Positions 23,945 through 37,208 of a stretch of 64,000 nucleotides of DNA are shown piece after piece. Under the pieces are notes generated by a model. The model saw only the letters and a list, made by a program, of their open reading frames with translations, was not told the DNA's origin and made no database searches. This stretch comes from Tenrec ecaudatus (taxonomy: Eukaryota > Chordata > Mammalia > Afrosoricida > Tenrecidae), in the NCBI RefSeq assembly GCF_050624435.1, contig NC_134538.1:129128937-129192936 (forward strand), given 5' to 3'. Positions within the stretch are counted from its first letter, which is position 1; each line of letters starts with the position of its first letter. The position numbers and the translations under genes were made by a program.

Positions 23945-24346
23945 ATAGTCTCTGCCATTGAGTCAATTCTGATTCCTAGTGTCCCCAGAGGCTAGGCCAG
24001 AACCACCCCTGTGGGCTGCTGACACTGAATATTTCACGGCGAAGAAAGTCTCATCTTTCTTCCAAGTAACATCTGGATGTTTCTAACTGCTAAACTTGTG
24101 GTTCGCACAGTGGTTCTCAACTTTCCTAATGCTGCGACCCTTTAATACAGTTGCTCATATTATAGAGATTCCCCCCAACCAAAAAATTATTTTTATTGCT
24201 ACTTCATAACTGTCATTTTGCTAGTGATATGAATCAGGTGACTCCTATGAAAGGGGCATTTGATGTCCCAAGGTGTTGCGACCCACAGGCTGAGAACTGC
24301 TGCTTAGCAGTTCAATGCATAATCCACTACTCAACCAGGGCCCCTC
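23945..24346 (-). mobile_element. AfroSINE, antisense, split by a SPIN element
   Basis: The 3' half lies at 23945-24107 ('gccattgagtcaattctgat', 'aagtctcatctttcttccaa', 'ctaactgctaaacttgtgg'). The tRNA-like head resumes at 24303-24346 ('cagttcaatgcataatccac', 'ctcaaccagggcccctc'). The 195 bp between them is a SPIN-like element. Confidence 0.8.
24108..24302 (-). mobile_element. SPIN-like hAT MITE, second copy
   Basis: About 195 bp from 'cagtggttctcaactttcct' to 'aggctgagaactgctg'. Its interior ('ctttaatacagttgctcat', 'tgctacttcataactgtcat', 'gttgcgacccacaggctg') is the reverse complement counterpart of the copy at 16002, so the orientation is opposite. The flanks suggest an imperfect 8-bp target duplication ('ggttcgca' and 'gcttagca', sharing one terminal base). 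It has no coding capacity. Confidence 0.85.
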
Positions 24347-24439
24347 TCTTATGGACATAGGTATTTATTTTTTAAATAAATATTTGCAGAGAAATATGTA
24401 GGGAGCAGTGAGCAAACAACACCATAGATAGAGAAATAC

Positions 24440-25715
24440 TAGGGAATTAAAATCAACAAAAAGGCAGATGTAGAGATCCTGGGTGTATCGGAACACAGCA
24501 ATCTAGCAGAGAGGAAGTACTAAAAGACAACAGAAGGGTGAGTGTGATGGAGGAGCAAGAGGAAGGTAAAAGGAAACAGGAAAGACCTAGAAAGCACAGC
24601 AATGGATAGAGGAATATGCACAGATATGTACACATGTTAATACATTAGTTCATAAAAATAGAGGTATTTTCCTGTGTACATTTATTTATTTGGCAATACA
24701 CTGAAGTAGTGCACAGACATCCGGCCTCTGCTCATGCCCTCCCTCAATGAAAGAACACTTTGTTCTAACAACCTGGCATTCTGTGATGCTCACCTGCCTG
24801 CCACAATTGCTGAAGACACAACGGGTGCACAGCAAATGTGGTGAAGAAAGTGGGTGGTGCCCAGCTATCAAAAGACACAGCATCTGAGGTCTTAAAGGCT
24901 TGAAGTTAAACAAGCAGCCATCTAGCAGAGAAGCAACAGCCCACATGGAATAAACACACCAGCCTGTGCGATCATGAGGTGTTGCTGGGACAGGGTAACA
25001 GACATTAGAAGATCCAAAACAAACAAAAACCATATTGTTGAGAAAGAGGGGAGCTGGGACAGAGACCCAAAGCCCATCTGTTGACAATGGGACTTCCCCT
25101 CACAGAGCGGTCACAAGAAAGGGATGAGTCAATCAGGGTGCAGTAAAGCACTCATGAAACACACGATACTCCTCTGGTTCCTTGAGGCTTCCTCACCCAC
25201 CACTATCATGACCCCAGTCCTGCCTTTCACTGCGGTCTAGACTGGAGCATGTCCACAGGTATAGCTAAGAGATAAGAGCCAACAACTCACAAAACCCAGG
25301 AACAGGCATGGGAGTAGCATACCAGAAGGGTTTGCGGAAGGTGTGAAAAGGAAGGGAGGAAGGGGGAACTAATCATTATGATTGATGATGGACACATAAG
25401 CATGCATACACACATACGCATACACACACACACATGCACCACTAGGGGGACATAGAACAGAAACCTCGGGGAAAGGGAGAGAGCAGTTGGTGTAAGATAT
25501 GAAAATAATAATAATTTATAATTTATCAAGGAGTCGTGGGGTGAGGAGGGAGAGAAAAGAAGCACTGATACCAAGGGTCAATAAAAAGTAAACATATATA
25601 AAATAATTATGGTAACATATGTACAAATATTCTTGATACAATTGAGGTATGGATTTTTATGAGCTGTAAGAGCCCCCTATAAAATGATATTTGATATTTT
25701 CATAATAATAAAAAG
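24440..25715 (+). mobile_element. L1 3' UTR, 5'-truncated, sense
   Basis: About 1.3 kb of the long L1 3' UTR in sense, passing 'gaaagaacactttgttctaa', 'agctatcaaaagacacagca', 'aaacaagcagccatctagca', 'aaagggagagagcagttggt' and ending with 'gagctgtaagagccccctat' plus a polyadenylation-type A/T tail. Confidence 0.85.
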
Positions 25716-26049
25716 TACAATAATGGACCTTGAGATATATAACCATACCACAAAAAATTTTGTTACTATTCAAGTAACATATTATATTTGAATAATTTTA
25801 ATTATTTGAGAAATAAATTATATGAGAACTGAAATATTTATTGTGGGGTGAATAATAATAATTTGAGATTTAATTTTGTAGCATTACCTGGTTGCTTGTG
25901 TTTCCTTATTGAGTATACGATTGACAAGCTTGTAGTAATAACAATATTTCAAATATTTCTTAATATAGTTTTTCAAATATTTCAGAATGCACAACATTGT
26001 GACCTTAATTAAAAGAGGTAGCTATAAAACCATGTATTTATTGCTGATC
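25716..26049. other. No recognised feature
   Basis: AT-rich sequence directly left of the SINE and array. Confidence 0.45.
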
Positions 26050-26146
26050 ACTAGTAGTACAATGGTCATGCTTGGTCTGCTAACCACCATCCAGGTAAGC
26101 AGGTAAATATCACCTGCTCTTTCTGGGAAAAGATGAAGTTTCCTAC
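26050..26146 (+). mobile_element. AfroSINE 5' portion, sense
   Basis: Only the head survives: 'acaatggtcatgcttggtct', 'gctaaccaccatccaggtaa', 'tgggaaaagatgaagtttcc'. An A-rich run closes it at 26152-26160. Confidence 0.7.
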
Positions 26147-26169
26147 CATTGGAAAAAAAATCATTCTTT

Positions 26170-26225
26170 TTTATTTTTTTAACAAAGAGGAATTTATTTT
26201 CTCACAATGTAGAATGTTAAGTTCT
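26170..26225 (-). mobile_element. MaLR-like LTR, left remnant (partner of 49807-50056)
   Basis: The text 'aacaaagaggaatttatttt' followed by 'ctcacaatgtagaatgtt' is, in reverse, the 3' region of a MaLR-like LTR, where 'gtgagaaaataaattcc' carries the LTR polyadenylation signal. It leads without a break into the tandem array. The other end of the same kind of LTR sits beyond the L1 at 49807-50056. LTR class is inferred from memory of the family. Confidence 0.6.
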
Positions 26226-26385
26226 ATGACTGGCTTTATCTCTCTGTGGGCTCTAGAGAAGTCTCTCTCTCTCTCTCTCTCGGCTCTAGAGAAGGCTCTC
26301 TCTCTGTGTATGCTCTAGAGAAGGCTTTCTCTGTTTGTGTGGGCTCTAGAGAATACTTTCTATCTCTCTTTGGCTCTACAGAAGG

Positions 26386-26421
<36 letters not shown>

Positions 26422-27209
26422 TCTAGAGAAGGTTTTCTCTCTCTATGGACTCCAGAGAAGTCTTTCTCTCTGTGTGTCTGTGGGCTCTAGAGAAGGCTGT
26501 CTCTCTCTCTGGGCTCTAGAGAAGGATGTCTCTCTCTGGGCTTAGTGAAGGCTTTCTCTCTCTGTGTGTGTGGGCTCTAGAGAAGGTATTTTCTCTCTCT
26601 GGTGGCTCTAGAGAAGGCAGTCTCTCTTTCTGTGGGCTCTGAAGAAGGCTTTCTCTCTGTGGGCTCTAAAGATGGCTGTCTCTCTGGGTTCCAGAGAAGG
26701 TTGTTTCTCTCTCTGGGCTCTAGAGAAGTCTGTCTCTCAATATCTATGGGATCTAGAGAAGGCTTTGTCTGTGTGGGGGCACTCTAGAGAAGGCTTTCTC
26801 TCTCTGTCGGCTCTAGAGAAGGCTTGCTCTCTCTGTGTGTGGGCTCTTGAGAAGGCTTTTTCTCTCTGAGGGCTCTAGGGAAGGCTTTCTATCATTGTGA
26901 GTGCAAGAGAAGGCTCTCTCGCCCTCTCTGAGGGCTCGAGATAAGGCCTTCTCTCAATCTCTGTGAGCTCAAGAGAAGGCTTTCTCACATTCTCTGTGGG
27001 CTCTAGAGAAGGCTCTTTTTTCTCTGTATGTGTGTTGGCTCCAGAGAATGTTTTCTCTCTCTGTGTTGTGGACTCCAAAGAAGGCGCTCTCTCTCGGTGT
27101 GAGCTCTAGAGAAGTCTCTCTCTCTCTCTCTCTCTCTGACTTTAGAGAAGTCTGGCTCTCTGTGGGTTCTAGAGAAGGCTTTCCCTCTGTGTGTGTGTGC
27201 TTTAGAAAA

Positions 27210-27210
<1 letters not shown>

Positions 27211-27290
<80 letters not shown>

Positions 27291-27302
27291 CTCTAGAAAA
27301 GG

Positions 27303-27353
<51 letters not shown>

Positions 27354-27365
27354 CTCTAGAAAAGG

Positions 27366-27430
<65 letters not shown>
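27211..27430 (+). repeat. Cluster of three long (CT)n tracts within the array
   Basis: Tracts at about 27211-27288, 27306-27352 and 27369-27430 are separated only by short 'gagctctagaaaaggcct' cores. The unit core is reduced to about 18 bp here while the dinucleotide part has grown. Confidence 0.9.
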
Positions 27431-27619
27431 ACTTTAGAGAATGCTTTCTCTCACTCTCTGTGGGTTATAGAGAAGCCTTTCTCTCTCAGTGTGTGGGCTC
27501 TAGAGAAGGCTGTCTCTCTCTGGGCTCTAGAGAAGGTTGTCTCTATCTGGTGGCTCTAGAGAAGGCTGTCTCTCTCAGTGTGTGGGTTCTAGATAAGGCT
27601 TTCTCTGTGTGGGCTCTAG

Positions 27620-27650
<31 letters not shown>

Positions 27651-27766
27651 CTCTTGAGAAGGCTTTCTCTCTCTTTCTCTGTGGGCTCCAAAGAAGGCTT
27701 TCTCTCTCTTTGTGTGTGGGCACCAGAGAAGGCTTTCTCCCCCTGTGTGTTGGTTCTAGAGAGAAT

Positions 27767-27851
<85 letters not shown>

Positions 27852-28100
27852 CTCTAGAGAAGGCTGTCTCTATGTGTGGGCTTTAGAGAAGGTGTTTTCT
27901 TTCTCTGTCTGTGGGCTCTATAGAAGACTTTCTCTCTTTGTGTGTGGGCTCTATAGGCTTTCTCTCTCTCTGTGGGCTCTAGAGAAGGATTTCTCTCTCT
28001 CTCTATGTGGGCTGTACAGAAGGCTTTCCCTCTCTGTGGGCTTTCACTCTATCTGGGGTTTAGATAAGGCTTCCCTCTCTCTTCTGGACTCTGGAGAAGG

Positions 28101-28182
<82 letters not shown>

Positions 28183-28227
28183 CCAAAGAAGGCTTTCTCT
28201 CTTTCTCTGTTTGGACTATAGAGAAGG

Positions 28228-28300
28228 CTTTCTCTCTCTCTGTCTCTCTCTGTGTCTCTCTCTCTCTGTCTCTCTCTGTGTCTCTCTCTCTCTGTCTCTC

Positions 28301-28380
<80 letters not shown>
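28228..28380 (+). repeat. Long (CT)n tract with periodic TGT interruptions
   Basis: About 150 bp of CT with interruptions such as 'ctctgtctctctctgtgtct' in the left half, then a pure run. It is among the longest dinucleotide tracts of the array. Confidence 0.9.
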
Positions 28381-28382
<2 letters not shown>

Positions 28383-28927
28383 CTCTAGAGAAGGCTGTCT
28401 CTTTAGGCTCTAGAGAGGGCTTTCTCTCTGGGTCTGTGGGCTCTAGAAAAGTCTTTCTCTCTCTGTGGGCTCTAGAAAAGTCTTTGTCTCTCTGTGGGCT
28501 CTAGAAAAGTCTTTCTCTCTCTGTGGGCTCTAGAGAAGGCTTTCTCTGTGTGTGGGGGGTCTAGAGAAGGTTTTCTTTCTGTGGGTGCTACAGAAGGCTA
28601 TCTCTCTCTCTCTGTGGGTTCAATAGAAGACTTTCTGTCTCTGTGGGCTCTAGAGAAAGCTGTCTCTGTGTGGGGAGGGGAGGGTGTAGAGAAGGCTTTC
28701 TTTCTGTGGGTGCTACAGAAGGCTATCTCTCTCTCTTTCTGTGGGCTCAATAGAAAGCTTTCTCTCTCTCAGTGTGTGGGCTCTAGAGAAGGCTTTCTCT
28801 CTCTGTGTTTGTGTTCTAGAGAAGGCTTTCTCTTTGTGTGGGTGGGGACTTTAGAAAAGGCTTTCTTTCTCTCTCTCTGTGGGCTCTAGAGAAGGTTTTC
28901 TCTCTGTGTGTTTGTGCTCTAGAGAAG

Positions 28928-28958
<31 letters not shown>

Positions 28959-29353
28959 GAGAAGGCTGTCTCTGTCTCTTTGGGCTCTAGAGAGGGCTTT
29001 CTCTCTGAGACTGTGGACTCTAGAGAAGGTTTTCTCTCTGCGTGTGTGGCCTTTAGAGAAGGCTTTCTCTCTCTCTCTGTGGGCCCAGAGAAGGCTTTCT
29101 CTTCATGGGTGCTACTGAAGGCTATCTCTCCCTCTCTCTGTGGGCTCAAGAGAATGCTTTCTGTCTCTCAGTGTGTTGGCTCCAGAGAAGGCTTACTCTC
29201 TGTTTGTGCTCTAGAGAAGGCTTTCTCTGTGTGTGGGAGGGTGGGGGGCATGGGGGGCTTTAGAAAAGTCTTTGTGTGTGGGCTCTAGAGAAGACTTTCT
29301 CTGTGTTTGGGGTCTAGATAAGGCTTCCCTCTCTCTTTTGGGCTCTGGAGAAT

Positions 29354-29399
<46 letters not shown>

Positions 29400-30081
29400 C
29401 TCTAGAGAAGGCTGTCTCTTTCTGTCTCTTTAGGCTCTCGAGAGGGCTTTCTCTCTGTGTCTGTGGGCTCTAGAGAAGGCTTTCTCTCCATGTGTGTGTG
29501 TGGCCTTTAGAGAAGGCTTTCTCTCTCTCTGTGGGCTCTAGAGAAGGTTTTCTCTGTGTGGGGTGGGGGGAGGGTCTAGAGAAGGCTTTCATTCTGTGGG
29601 TGCTACAGAAGGCTATCTCTCTCTCTCTCTCTCTCTCTTTGTGGGCTCAATAGAAGGCTTTCTCTCTCTCGGTGTGAGGGCTCTAGAGAAGAATTTCTCT
29701 CTGTGTGTTTGTGCTCTAGAGAAGGCTGTCTCCCTATATGTGGGGCTGTAGAGAAAACGTCTCTCTCTGAGTACTCTATAGAAGACTTTCTTTGTGTCTG
29801 GGCTCTAGAGAAGGCTGTCTCTCTGTCTGTGGGCTCTAGAGAAGGATTTCTCTCTCTCTCTCTGTGGGCTCTAGAGAAGGCTTTCTCACTCTCTGGGTTA
29901 CAGAGAAGTCTTTCTCTCTGTGTGGGCTCTAAAGAAGGATTTCTCTCTGTGTGGTGGCAGTTGGGCTGTCTAGTGAAATCTTTCTCTCTCTCTCTGTCTA
30001 TGGGCTCTAGAGAAGGCTTCCTCTCTCTCTGTGGGCTCTAGAGAAGAGAAGGCTTTCACTCTGTCTGGGGACTACATAAGG

Positions 30082-30146
<65 letters not shown>

Positions 30147-30591
30147 TCCAAAGTAGGCTTTCTCTGTTTCTGTGTGGACTATAGAGAAGGCTTTTTCTCT
30201 CTCAGTGTGTGGGCTCGAGAGAAGAATTACTCTCTCTGTGTTTGTGCTCTAGAGAAGGCTTTCTCTCTGTGTGTCTGTGCTCTACTGAAGGCTTTCACTC
30301 TGTGTGTCTGTGTGGTCTAGAGAAGGCTTTCTCTCTCTTTCTGTGAGCTCTAGAGAAGGCATTCTCTCTGTCTGTGGGCTCCAGAAAAGGTTTTCTCTCT
30401 CTCTCTCTCTCGGCTCTAGAAAGGCTTTCTCTCTCTCTTTGTATGGGCTCTAGTGATAACTTTCTCTCTGTGTGTGGCTTCTAGATAAGGCTTTCTCTCT
30501 TACTCTGTGTGTGGGCTCTAGAGAAGGCTTTCTCTCTCTCTGTGGTCTCTAGAAAAGTCTGTCTCTCTATATCGGTGGGCTCAAGAGAAGG

Positions 30592-30653
<62 letters not shown>

Positions 30654-30864
30654 GCTCTAGACCAGGCTTTCTGTGTGTGTGTGTGTGTGTGTGTGTACAA
30701 TAGAGAAGGCATTCTCTCACTCTTTGTGGGTTATAGAGAAGCCTTTCTCTCTCAGAGTGTGGGCTCTAGAGAAGGATATATATATATATATACATGCTCT
30801 AGAGAAGGCTGTCCCTATGTGGACTATAGAGAAGGCTTTCTCTCTCTGTGTGGTCTATAGAGAA

Positions 30865-30939
<75 letters not shown>

Positions 30940-31184
30940 GTGGCTCTAGAGAAGGCTGTCTCTGTGTGTGGGCTTTAGAGAAGGTTGTCTATCGGTCTGT
31001 GGGTTCTATAGAAGGCTTTCTCTCTCTGTGGGCACTAGAGAAGGCTTCCTCTCTCTCTCTGGGTTATAGAGAAGTCTTTCTCTCTGGGTGGGCTCTAAAG
31101 AAGGATTTATCTCTGTCTTGGGGGACGGGGGGCGGTGTCTAGAGAAGGCTTTCTCTCTCTCTTTGAGGGCTATAGTGAAGGATT

Positions 31185-31218
<34 letters not shown>

Positions 31219-31244
31219 GGCTCTAGAGAAGGCTCTCTCTCTGA

Positions 31245-31275
<31 letters not shown>

Positions 31276-31649
31276 TGCTTTAGAGAAGGCTTTCTCTCTC
31301 TCTCTGTGGGCTTTAGAGAAGGCTTTCTCTCTGGGGGGGGGGGATCTAGAAAAGGCTTTTCTCTGGGTGTGTGGCCTTTAGATTAGGCTTTATCTCTCAT
31401 TCTCTGTGGTCTCCAAAGAAGGCTTTCTCTGCGTGTGCGTGTGGGCTCTAGAGAAGGCTTTCTCTCTGTGTGTCTGTGGGTTCTAGAGAAGGCTTTCTCT
31501 CTCTTTTTGTGAGCTCTAGAGAAGGTTTTCTCTCTCTTTGGACTCCAGAGAAGGCTTTCTCTCTCTCTGTTGGCTCTAGGGAAGGTTGTCTCGCTCTCTG
31601 TTTTCCAGAGAAGGGTTTCTCGCACTGTGGGCTCTAGAGAAGACTTTGT

Positions 31650-31890
31650 GTGTGTGTGTGTGTATACTCTAGAATAGGCTTTCTCTATATCTGTCTCTGT
31701 GATCTCTAGAGAAGGCCTTCTCACTGTCTCTTTGGACTCTAGAGAAGGCCTTCTCTCTCTCTTCTCTCCCTCTCTCTCTATGTGTGGGCTCTAGAGAAGG
31801 CTGTCTCTCTGTGGGTTATAGAGAAAGCTGTCTGTTTCTCTCTGTGTGCTCTAGAGAAGACCTTCTCTCTCTGTGTGTGCTCTAGAAAAG
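31650..31890 (+). repeat. Higher-order repeat block, copy 1
   Basis: A multi-unit module that opens with a (GT)n run and 'tatactctagaataggcttt'. It continues through 'tatctgtctctgtgatctct', 'agagaaggccttctcactgt', and 'gctgtctgtttctctctgtg'. Four further copies in the same internal order lie near 32530, 33510, 34370 and 36720, which identifies duplication of many-unit blocks and not of single units. Confidence 0.85.
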
Positions 31891-31891
31891 G

Positions 31892-31931
<40 letters not shown>

Positions 31932-31962
31932 TCTTGAGAAGGCTTTCTCTCTCTTTCTCTGT

Positions 31963-32101
31963 GGGCACCATAGAAGGCTTTCTCTCCCTGTGTGTTGGTT
32001 CTAGAAGAAGGCTCTCTCTCTGTCTCTCACTCTCTCTTTCTCCCTGTCTCTGGGCTCTAGAGAAGGCTGTCTCTTTTTGTCCCTTTGGGCTCTAGAGAGG
32101 A
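31963..32101 (+). repeat. Second higher-order module, first full copy
   Basis: About 140 bp with 'ccctgtgtgttggttctaga', 'ctctttctccctgtctctgg' and 'ctctttttgtccctttgggc'. Full copies lie at 32895-33031, 33853-33998 and 36198-36343, and a partial one at about 27717-27770. Confidence 0.85.
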
Positions 32102-32103
32102 CT

Positions 32104-32156
<53 letters not shown>

Positions 32157-32493
32157 TAGTATGTGCTTTAGAGAAGGCTTTCTCTCTCTGTCTGTGGGCT
32201 CTAGAGAAGGCTTCCTCTCTGGGTGTGCGCTCTAGTGAAGACTTTATCTCTCTGTCAGTTCTAGAGAAGGCTTTTTCTCTGTGTGTGTGGGCTCTTGTAA
32301 AGTCTTTCTCTCTCTGTGGGTTCTAAAGAAGGCTTTCTCTCTTTTTCTGTGAGCTCTAGAGAAGGTTTTCTCTCTCTTCGGGCTCCAGAGAAGGAGTTCT
32401 CTCTCTCTGTTGGCTCTAGAGAAGGTTGTCTCTTTCTCTCTCAGTTTCCTAGAGAAGGCTTTCTCTCTCTGTGGGCTCTAGAGAGGGCTTTGT

Positions 32494-32546
<53 letters not shown>

Positions 32547-32701
32547 CTAGAATAGGCTTTCTCTATATCTGTCTCTGTGGTCTCTAGAGAAGGCCTTCTC
32601 TCTCTCTTCTCTCTCTCTCTATGTGGGCTCTAGAGAAGGCTGTCTCTCTGTGGATTATAGAGAAAGCTGTCTGTTTCTCTCTGTGTGTTCTCTAGAGAAC
32701 G

Positions 32702-32790
<89 letters not shown>

Positions 32791-33179
32791 GGCTCAAGCG
32801 AACGCCTTCTCTCACTCTCTGTTTCTTTCTCTCTCTCTCTCTTTTTCTTTTCTCTCTCTCTCTCTGCTCTTGAGAAGGCTTTCTCTCTCTTTGTGTGTGG
32901 ACACCAGAGAAGTCTATTTCCCCCTGTGTGTTGGTTCTAGAGAGAAGGCTGTCTCTCTCTCTCTCTTTCTCCCTGTCTCTGGGCTCTAGAGAAGGCTGTC
33001 TCTTTTTGTCCCTTTGGGCTCTAGAGAGACTTTTCTGTGTGTGTGTGTGTGCGTCTGTGTGTGATAGTGTGTGCTTTAGAGAAGGCTTTCTCTCTCCATC
33101 TGTGGGCTCTAGAGAAGGCTTTCTGTGTGTGCGCTCTAGTGAAGAGTTTCTCTCTGTGTCTGTGGGTTATAGAGAAGGC

Positions 33180-33227
<48 letters not shown>

Positions 33228-33497
33228 GGGGCCCTTTGGAAAAGGCTTTTTCTCTCTCAGTGTGTGGGCTCTAGAGAAGGTTTTCCCTCTCTGTGTTTGT
33301 GCTCTAGAGAAGGCTGTCTCTCTATATGTGGCCTGTAAAGAAGTCTTTCTCTCTCTCAGGACTCTATAGAAGACTTCCTCTCTTTGGTGTTGTCTGTTGA
33401 GTAGGCTTTCTCTCTCTGTGGGCTCTAAAAAAGGCTATCTCTCTCTCACTCTCTTTCTCTCTCTCTCTGGTGGCTCTAGAGAAGGCTGACTCTCTCA

Positions 33498-33528
<31 letters not shown>

Positions 33529-33728
33529 CTAGAATAGGCTTTCTCTATATATCTGTCTCTGTGATCTCTAGAGAAGGCCTTCTCACTGTCTCTTTGGACT
33601 CTAGAAAAGGCCTTTTCTCTCTCTCTCTTTCTCTCTCTCTCTCTATGTGGGCTCTAGAGAAGGCTGTCTCTCTGTGGAATATAGAGAACACTGTCTGTTT
33701 CTCTCTGTGTGTGCTCTAGAGAAGGCCT

Positions 33729-33790
<62 letters not shown>

Positions 33791-34000
33791 CTCTTGAGAA
33801 GGCTTTCTCTCTCTTTCTCTGTGAGCTCCAAAGAAGCCTTTCTCTCTCTTTGTGTGCTGGCACCAGAGAAGGCTTTCTCCCCTGTGTGTTGGTTCTAGAG
33901 AGATGGCTCTCTCTCTGTCTCTCTCTCTCTCTCTTTCTATGTCTCTGGGCTCCAGAGAAGGCTGTCTCTTGTTGTCCTTTTGGGCTCTAGAGAGGGCTTT

Positions 34001-34043
<43 letters not shown>

Positions 34044-35327
34044 TTAGAGAGGGCTTTCTCTCTCTGTCTGTGGGCTCTAGAGAAGGCATTCTCTCTGTGT
34101 GTGGGGGGTCTAGAGAAGGCTTTTCTCTGTGTGTGTGGCCTTTAGATTAGGTTTTATCTCTCATTCTCTGTGGTCTCCAAAAAAGGCTTTCTCTGTGTGT
34201 GTGGGGGGGTGGGGGGGCTATAGAGAAGGCTTTCTCTCTCTGTGTGCTCCAGAGAAGGCTTTCTCTTTCTCTGTTGACTCTAGAGAAAGTTGTCTCTCCC
34301 TCTCTGTTTTCTAGAGAAGGCTTTCTCTCTTGTGGGTTCTGGAGAAGGCTTTGTCTCTGTGTGTGTGTGTGTGTGTGTGTGTACTCTAGATTAGGCTTTC
34401 TCTATATCTCTGTCTCTGTGGTCTCTAGAGAAGGCCTTCTCACTGTCTCTATGGGCTCTAGAGAAGGCCTTCTCTATTCTCCTCTCTCTCTCTCTGTGGG
34501 CTCTAGAGAAGGCTGTCTCTCTGTGGGTTATAGGGAACGCTGTCTGTTTCTCTCTGTGTGTGCTCTAGAGAAGGCCTTCTCTCTCTCTCTCTCTTTCTCT
34601 CTGACTGTAGACAAGCCTTTCTCTCTGTGTGTGGATTTTAGAGAAGGTTTTCTCTCTCTCTCTCTGTGGGTCATAGAGAAGCCTTTCGCTCTCAGTGTGT
34701 GGGCTCTAGAGAAGGATATATATATGTGTGTGCATATATATGTGTGTGTATATATATATATACATATGCTCTAGGAAGGCTGTCTCTCTCTGTGGGCTGT
34801 AGAGAAGGCTTTCTCTCTCTGGTGGCTCTAGTGAAGGCTGTCTCTCTCTGGTGGCTCTAGAGAATGCTGTCTCTATCTGCCTGTGGGCTTTAGAGAACGC
34901 TTTTTCTCTCTCTGTGGGCTCTAGAGACGTCTTTCTCTCTCTGAGGGCTCTTTAGAAGACTTTCTCTCTTTACGTGTGGGCTCTAGAGAAGGCAGTCTCT
35001 CTGTCTGTGGACTCTTGAGAAGGATTTCTCTCTATATATGTCGGATGTAGAGAAGGCTTTCTCTCTCTGTGGGTACTAGAAAAGTCTTTATGTCTCTGTG
35101 GGTTATAGAGAAGTCTTTCTCTCTGTGTGGGCTCTAAAGAAGGATTTCTCTCTGTGTATCGGGGGCAGTGGTGGGGTCTAGAGAAGGCTTTCTCACTTTC
35201 TCTTTGAGGGCTCTAGTGAAGGATTGCTCTCTCTCTCTCTCTCTCTGGCTCTAGAGAAGGCTTTCTCTCTGTCTGGGGTCTAGATAAGACTTCCCTTTCT
35301 CTTCCGTGCTCTGGAGAATGTTTTCTG

Positions 35328-35379
<52 letters not shown>

Positions 35380-35995
35380 AGCTCAAGAGAAGGGTATCTC
35401 TTTCTGTCTTTTTGTGCTCTAGAGAGGGCTTTCTCTCTGTGTCTGTGGGCTCTAGAGAAGGCTTTCTGTCTGCTTGTGTGGCCTTTAGAGAAGTGTTTCT
35501 CTCTCTCTGTGGTCCCAGAGAAGGCTTTCTCTTTTTGTGGGGTGTGGGGGTCTAGCAAAGGCTTTCTCTCTGTGGGTGCTACAATAGGCTATCTCTCTCT
35601 CTTTCTGTGGGCTCAAGAGAATGCTTTCTCTCTTTCGGTGTTTGGGGTCTAGAGAAGGCTTTCTGTGTGTGTGTGAGGGGGGCCTTTAGAAAAGGCTTTT
35701 TCTCTCTCAGTGTGTGGGCTCTAGAGGTTTTTCCTCTCTGTGTTTGTGCTCTAGAGAAGGCTGTCTCTCTATATGTGGGCTGTAGAGAAGTCTTTCTCTC
35801 TCTGAGGGCTCTATAGAAGACTTTCTCTCTTTGTGTGTTGGCTGTAGAGAAGACTTTCTCTCTCTGTGGGCTCTAGAAAAGGCTTTCTCTCCCTCACTCT
35901 CTTTCTCTCTCTCTCTCTGGTGGCTCTAGAGAAGGCTGTCTCTCTCAGTGTGTGGGTTCTAGATAAGGCTTTCCCTCTCTGTATGAGCTCTAGAG

Positions 35996-36065
<70 letters not shown>

Positions 36066-36076
36066 GCTCTTCAGAA

Positions 36077-36136
<60 letters not shown>

Positions 36137-36339
36137 TCTTCAGAAGGCTTCCTCTCTCTTTCTCTCTTGGCTCCAAAGAAGGCTTTCTCTCTCTTTGTGT
36201 GTGGGCACCAGAGAAGGCTTTCTCCCCCTGTGTGTTGGTTCTAGAGAGAAGGCTCTCTCTCTGTCTCTCTCTCTCTCTTTCTCTCTGGCTCTGGCTCTAG
36301 AGAAGGCTGTCTCTTTTTGTCCCTTTGGGCTCTAGAGAG

Positions 36340-36402
<63 letters not shown>

Positions 36403-36704
36403 CTTTAGAGAAGGCTTTCTCTCTGTTGGGGGGGATCTAGAGAAGTCTTTTTCTCTCTGTGTGTGGCCTTTAGATTAGGCTTTATATCTCACTCTCTGTG
36501 GTCTCCAAAGAAGGCTTTCTCTCTGTGTGTGTGTGTGGGCTCTAGAGAAGGCTTTCTCTCTGTGTGTGGGCTCTAGTGAAAGCTTTTTCTCTGTGTTTCT
36601 GTGGATTCTAGAGAAGGTTTTCTCTCTCTGTGGGCTCCAGAGAAGGCTGTCTCTCTCTCTGGTTTCTAGAGAAGGCTTTCTCACTCTGTGGTCTCTATAG
36701 AAGG

Positions 36705-36739
<35 letters not shown>

Positions 36740-36823
36740 CTCTAGAATAGGCTTTCTTTCTATCTCTGTCTCTATGGCCTCTAGAGAAGGCCTTCTCTCT
36801 GTCTCTTTGGGCTCTAGAGAAGG

Positions 36824-36858
<35 letters not shown>

Positions 36859-37126
36859 CTTCTCTTTTTCTCTCTATGTGGGCTCTAGAGAAGGCAGTCT
36901 CTCTGTGTGTTATAGAGAAGGCTGTCTGTTTCTCTCTCTGTGTGCTCTAGAAAAGGCCGTCTCTCTCTCTCCCCCGGGCTCAAGAGAAGGCCTTCTCTCT
37001 CTCTCTCTCTGGGCTCTAGACAAGGCTTTCTCTCTGTGTATGGATTTTAGAGAATGCTTTCTCTCTGTGTCTGTGGGTTATAGAGAAGCCTTTCTCTCTC
37101 ACTGTGTGGGCTCTAGAGAAAGAGAT

Positions 37127-37142
37127 TATATATATATATATA

Positions 37143-37208
<66 letters not shown>
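37127..37208 (+). repeat. (TA)n tract in the array
   Basis: About 80 bp of TA with one short T run. Shorter counterparts at 30776-30791 and 34715-34765 occupy the same place, after 'gggctctagagaaggata'. This shows that the three sites are copies of one ancestral module in which the TA tract changed length. Confidence 0.9.
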
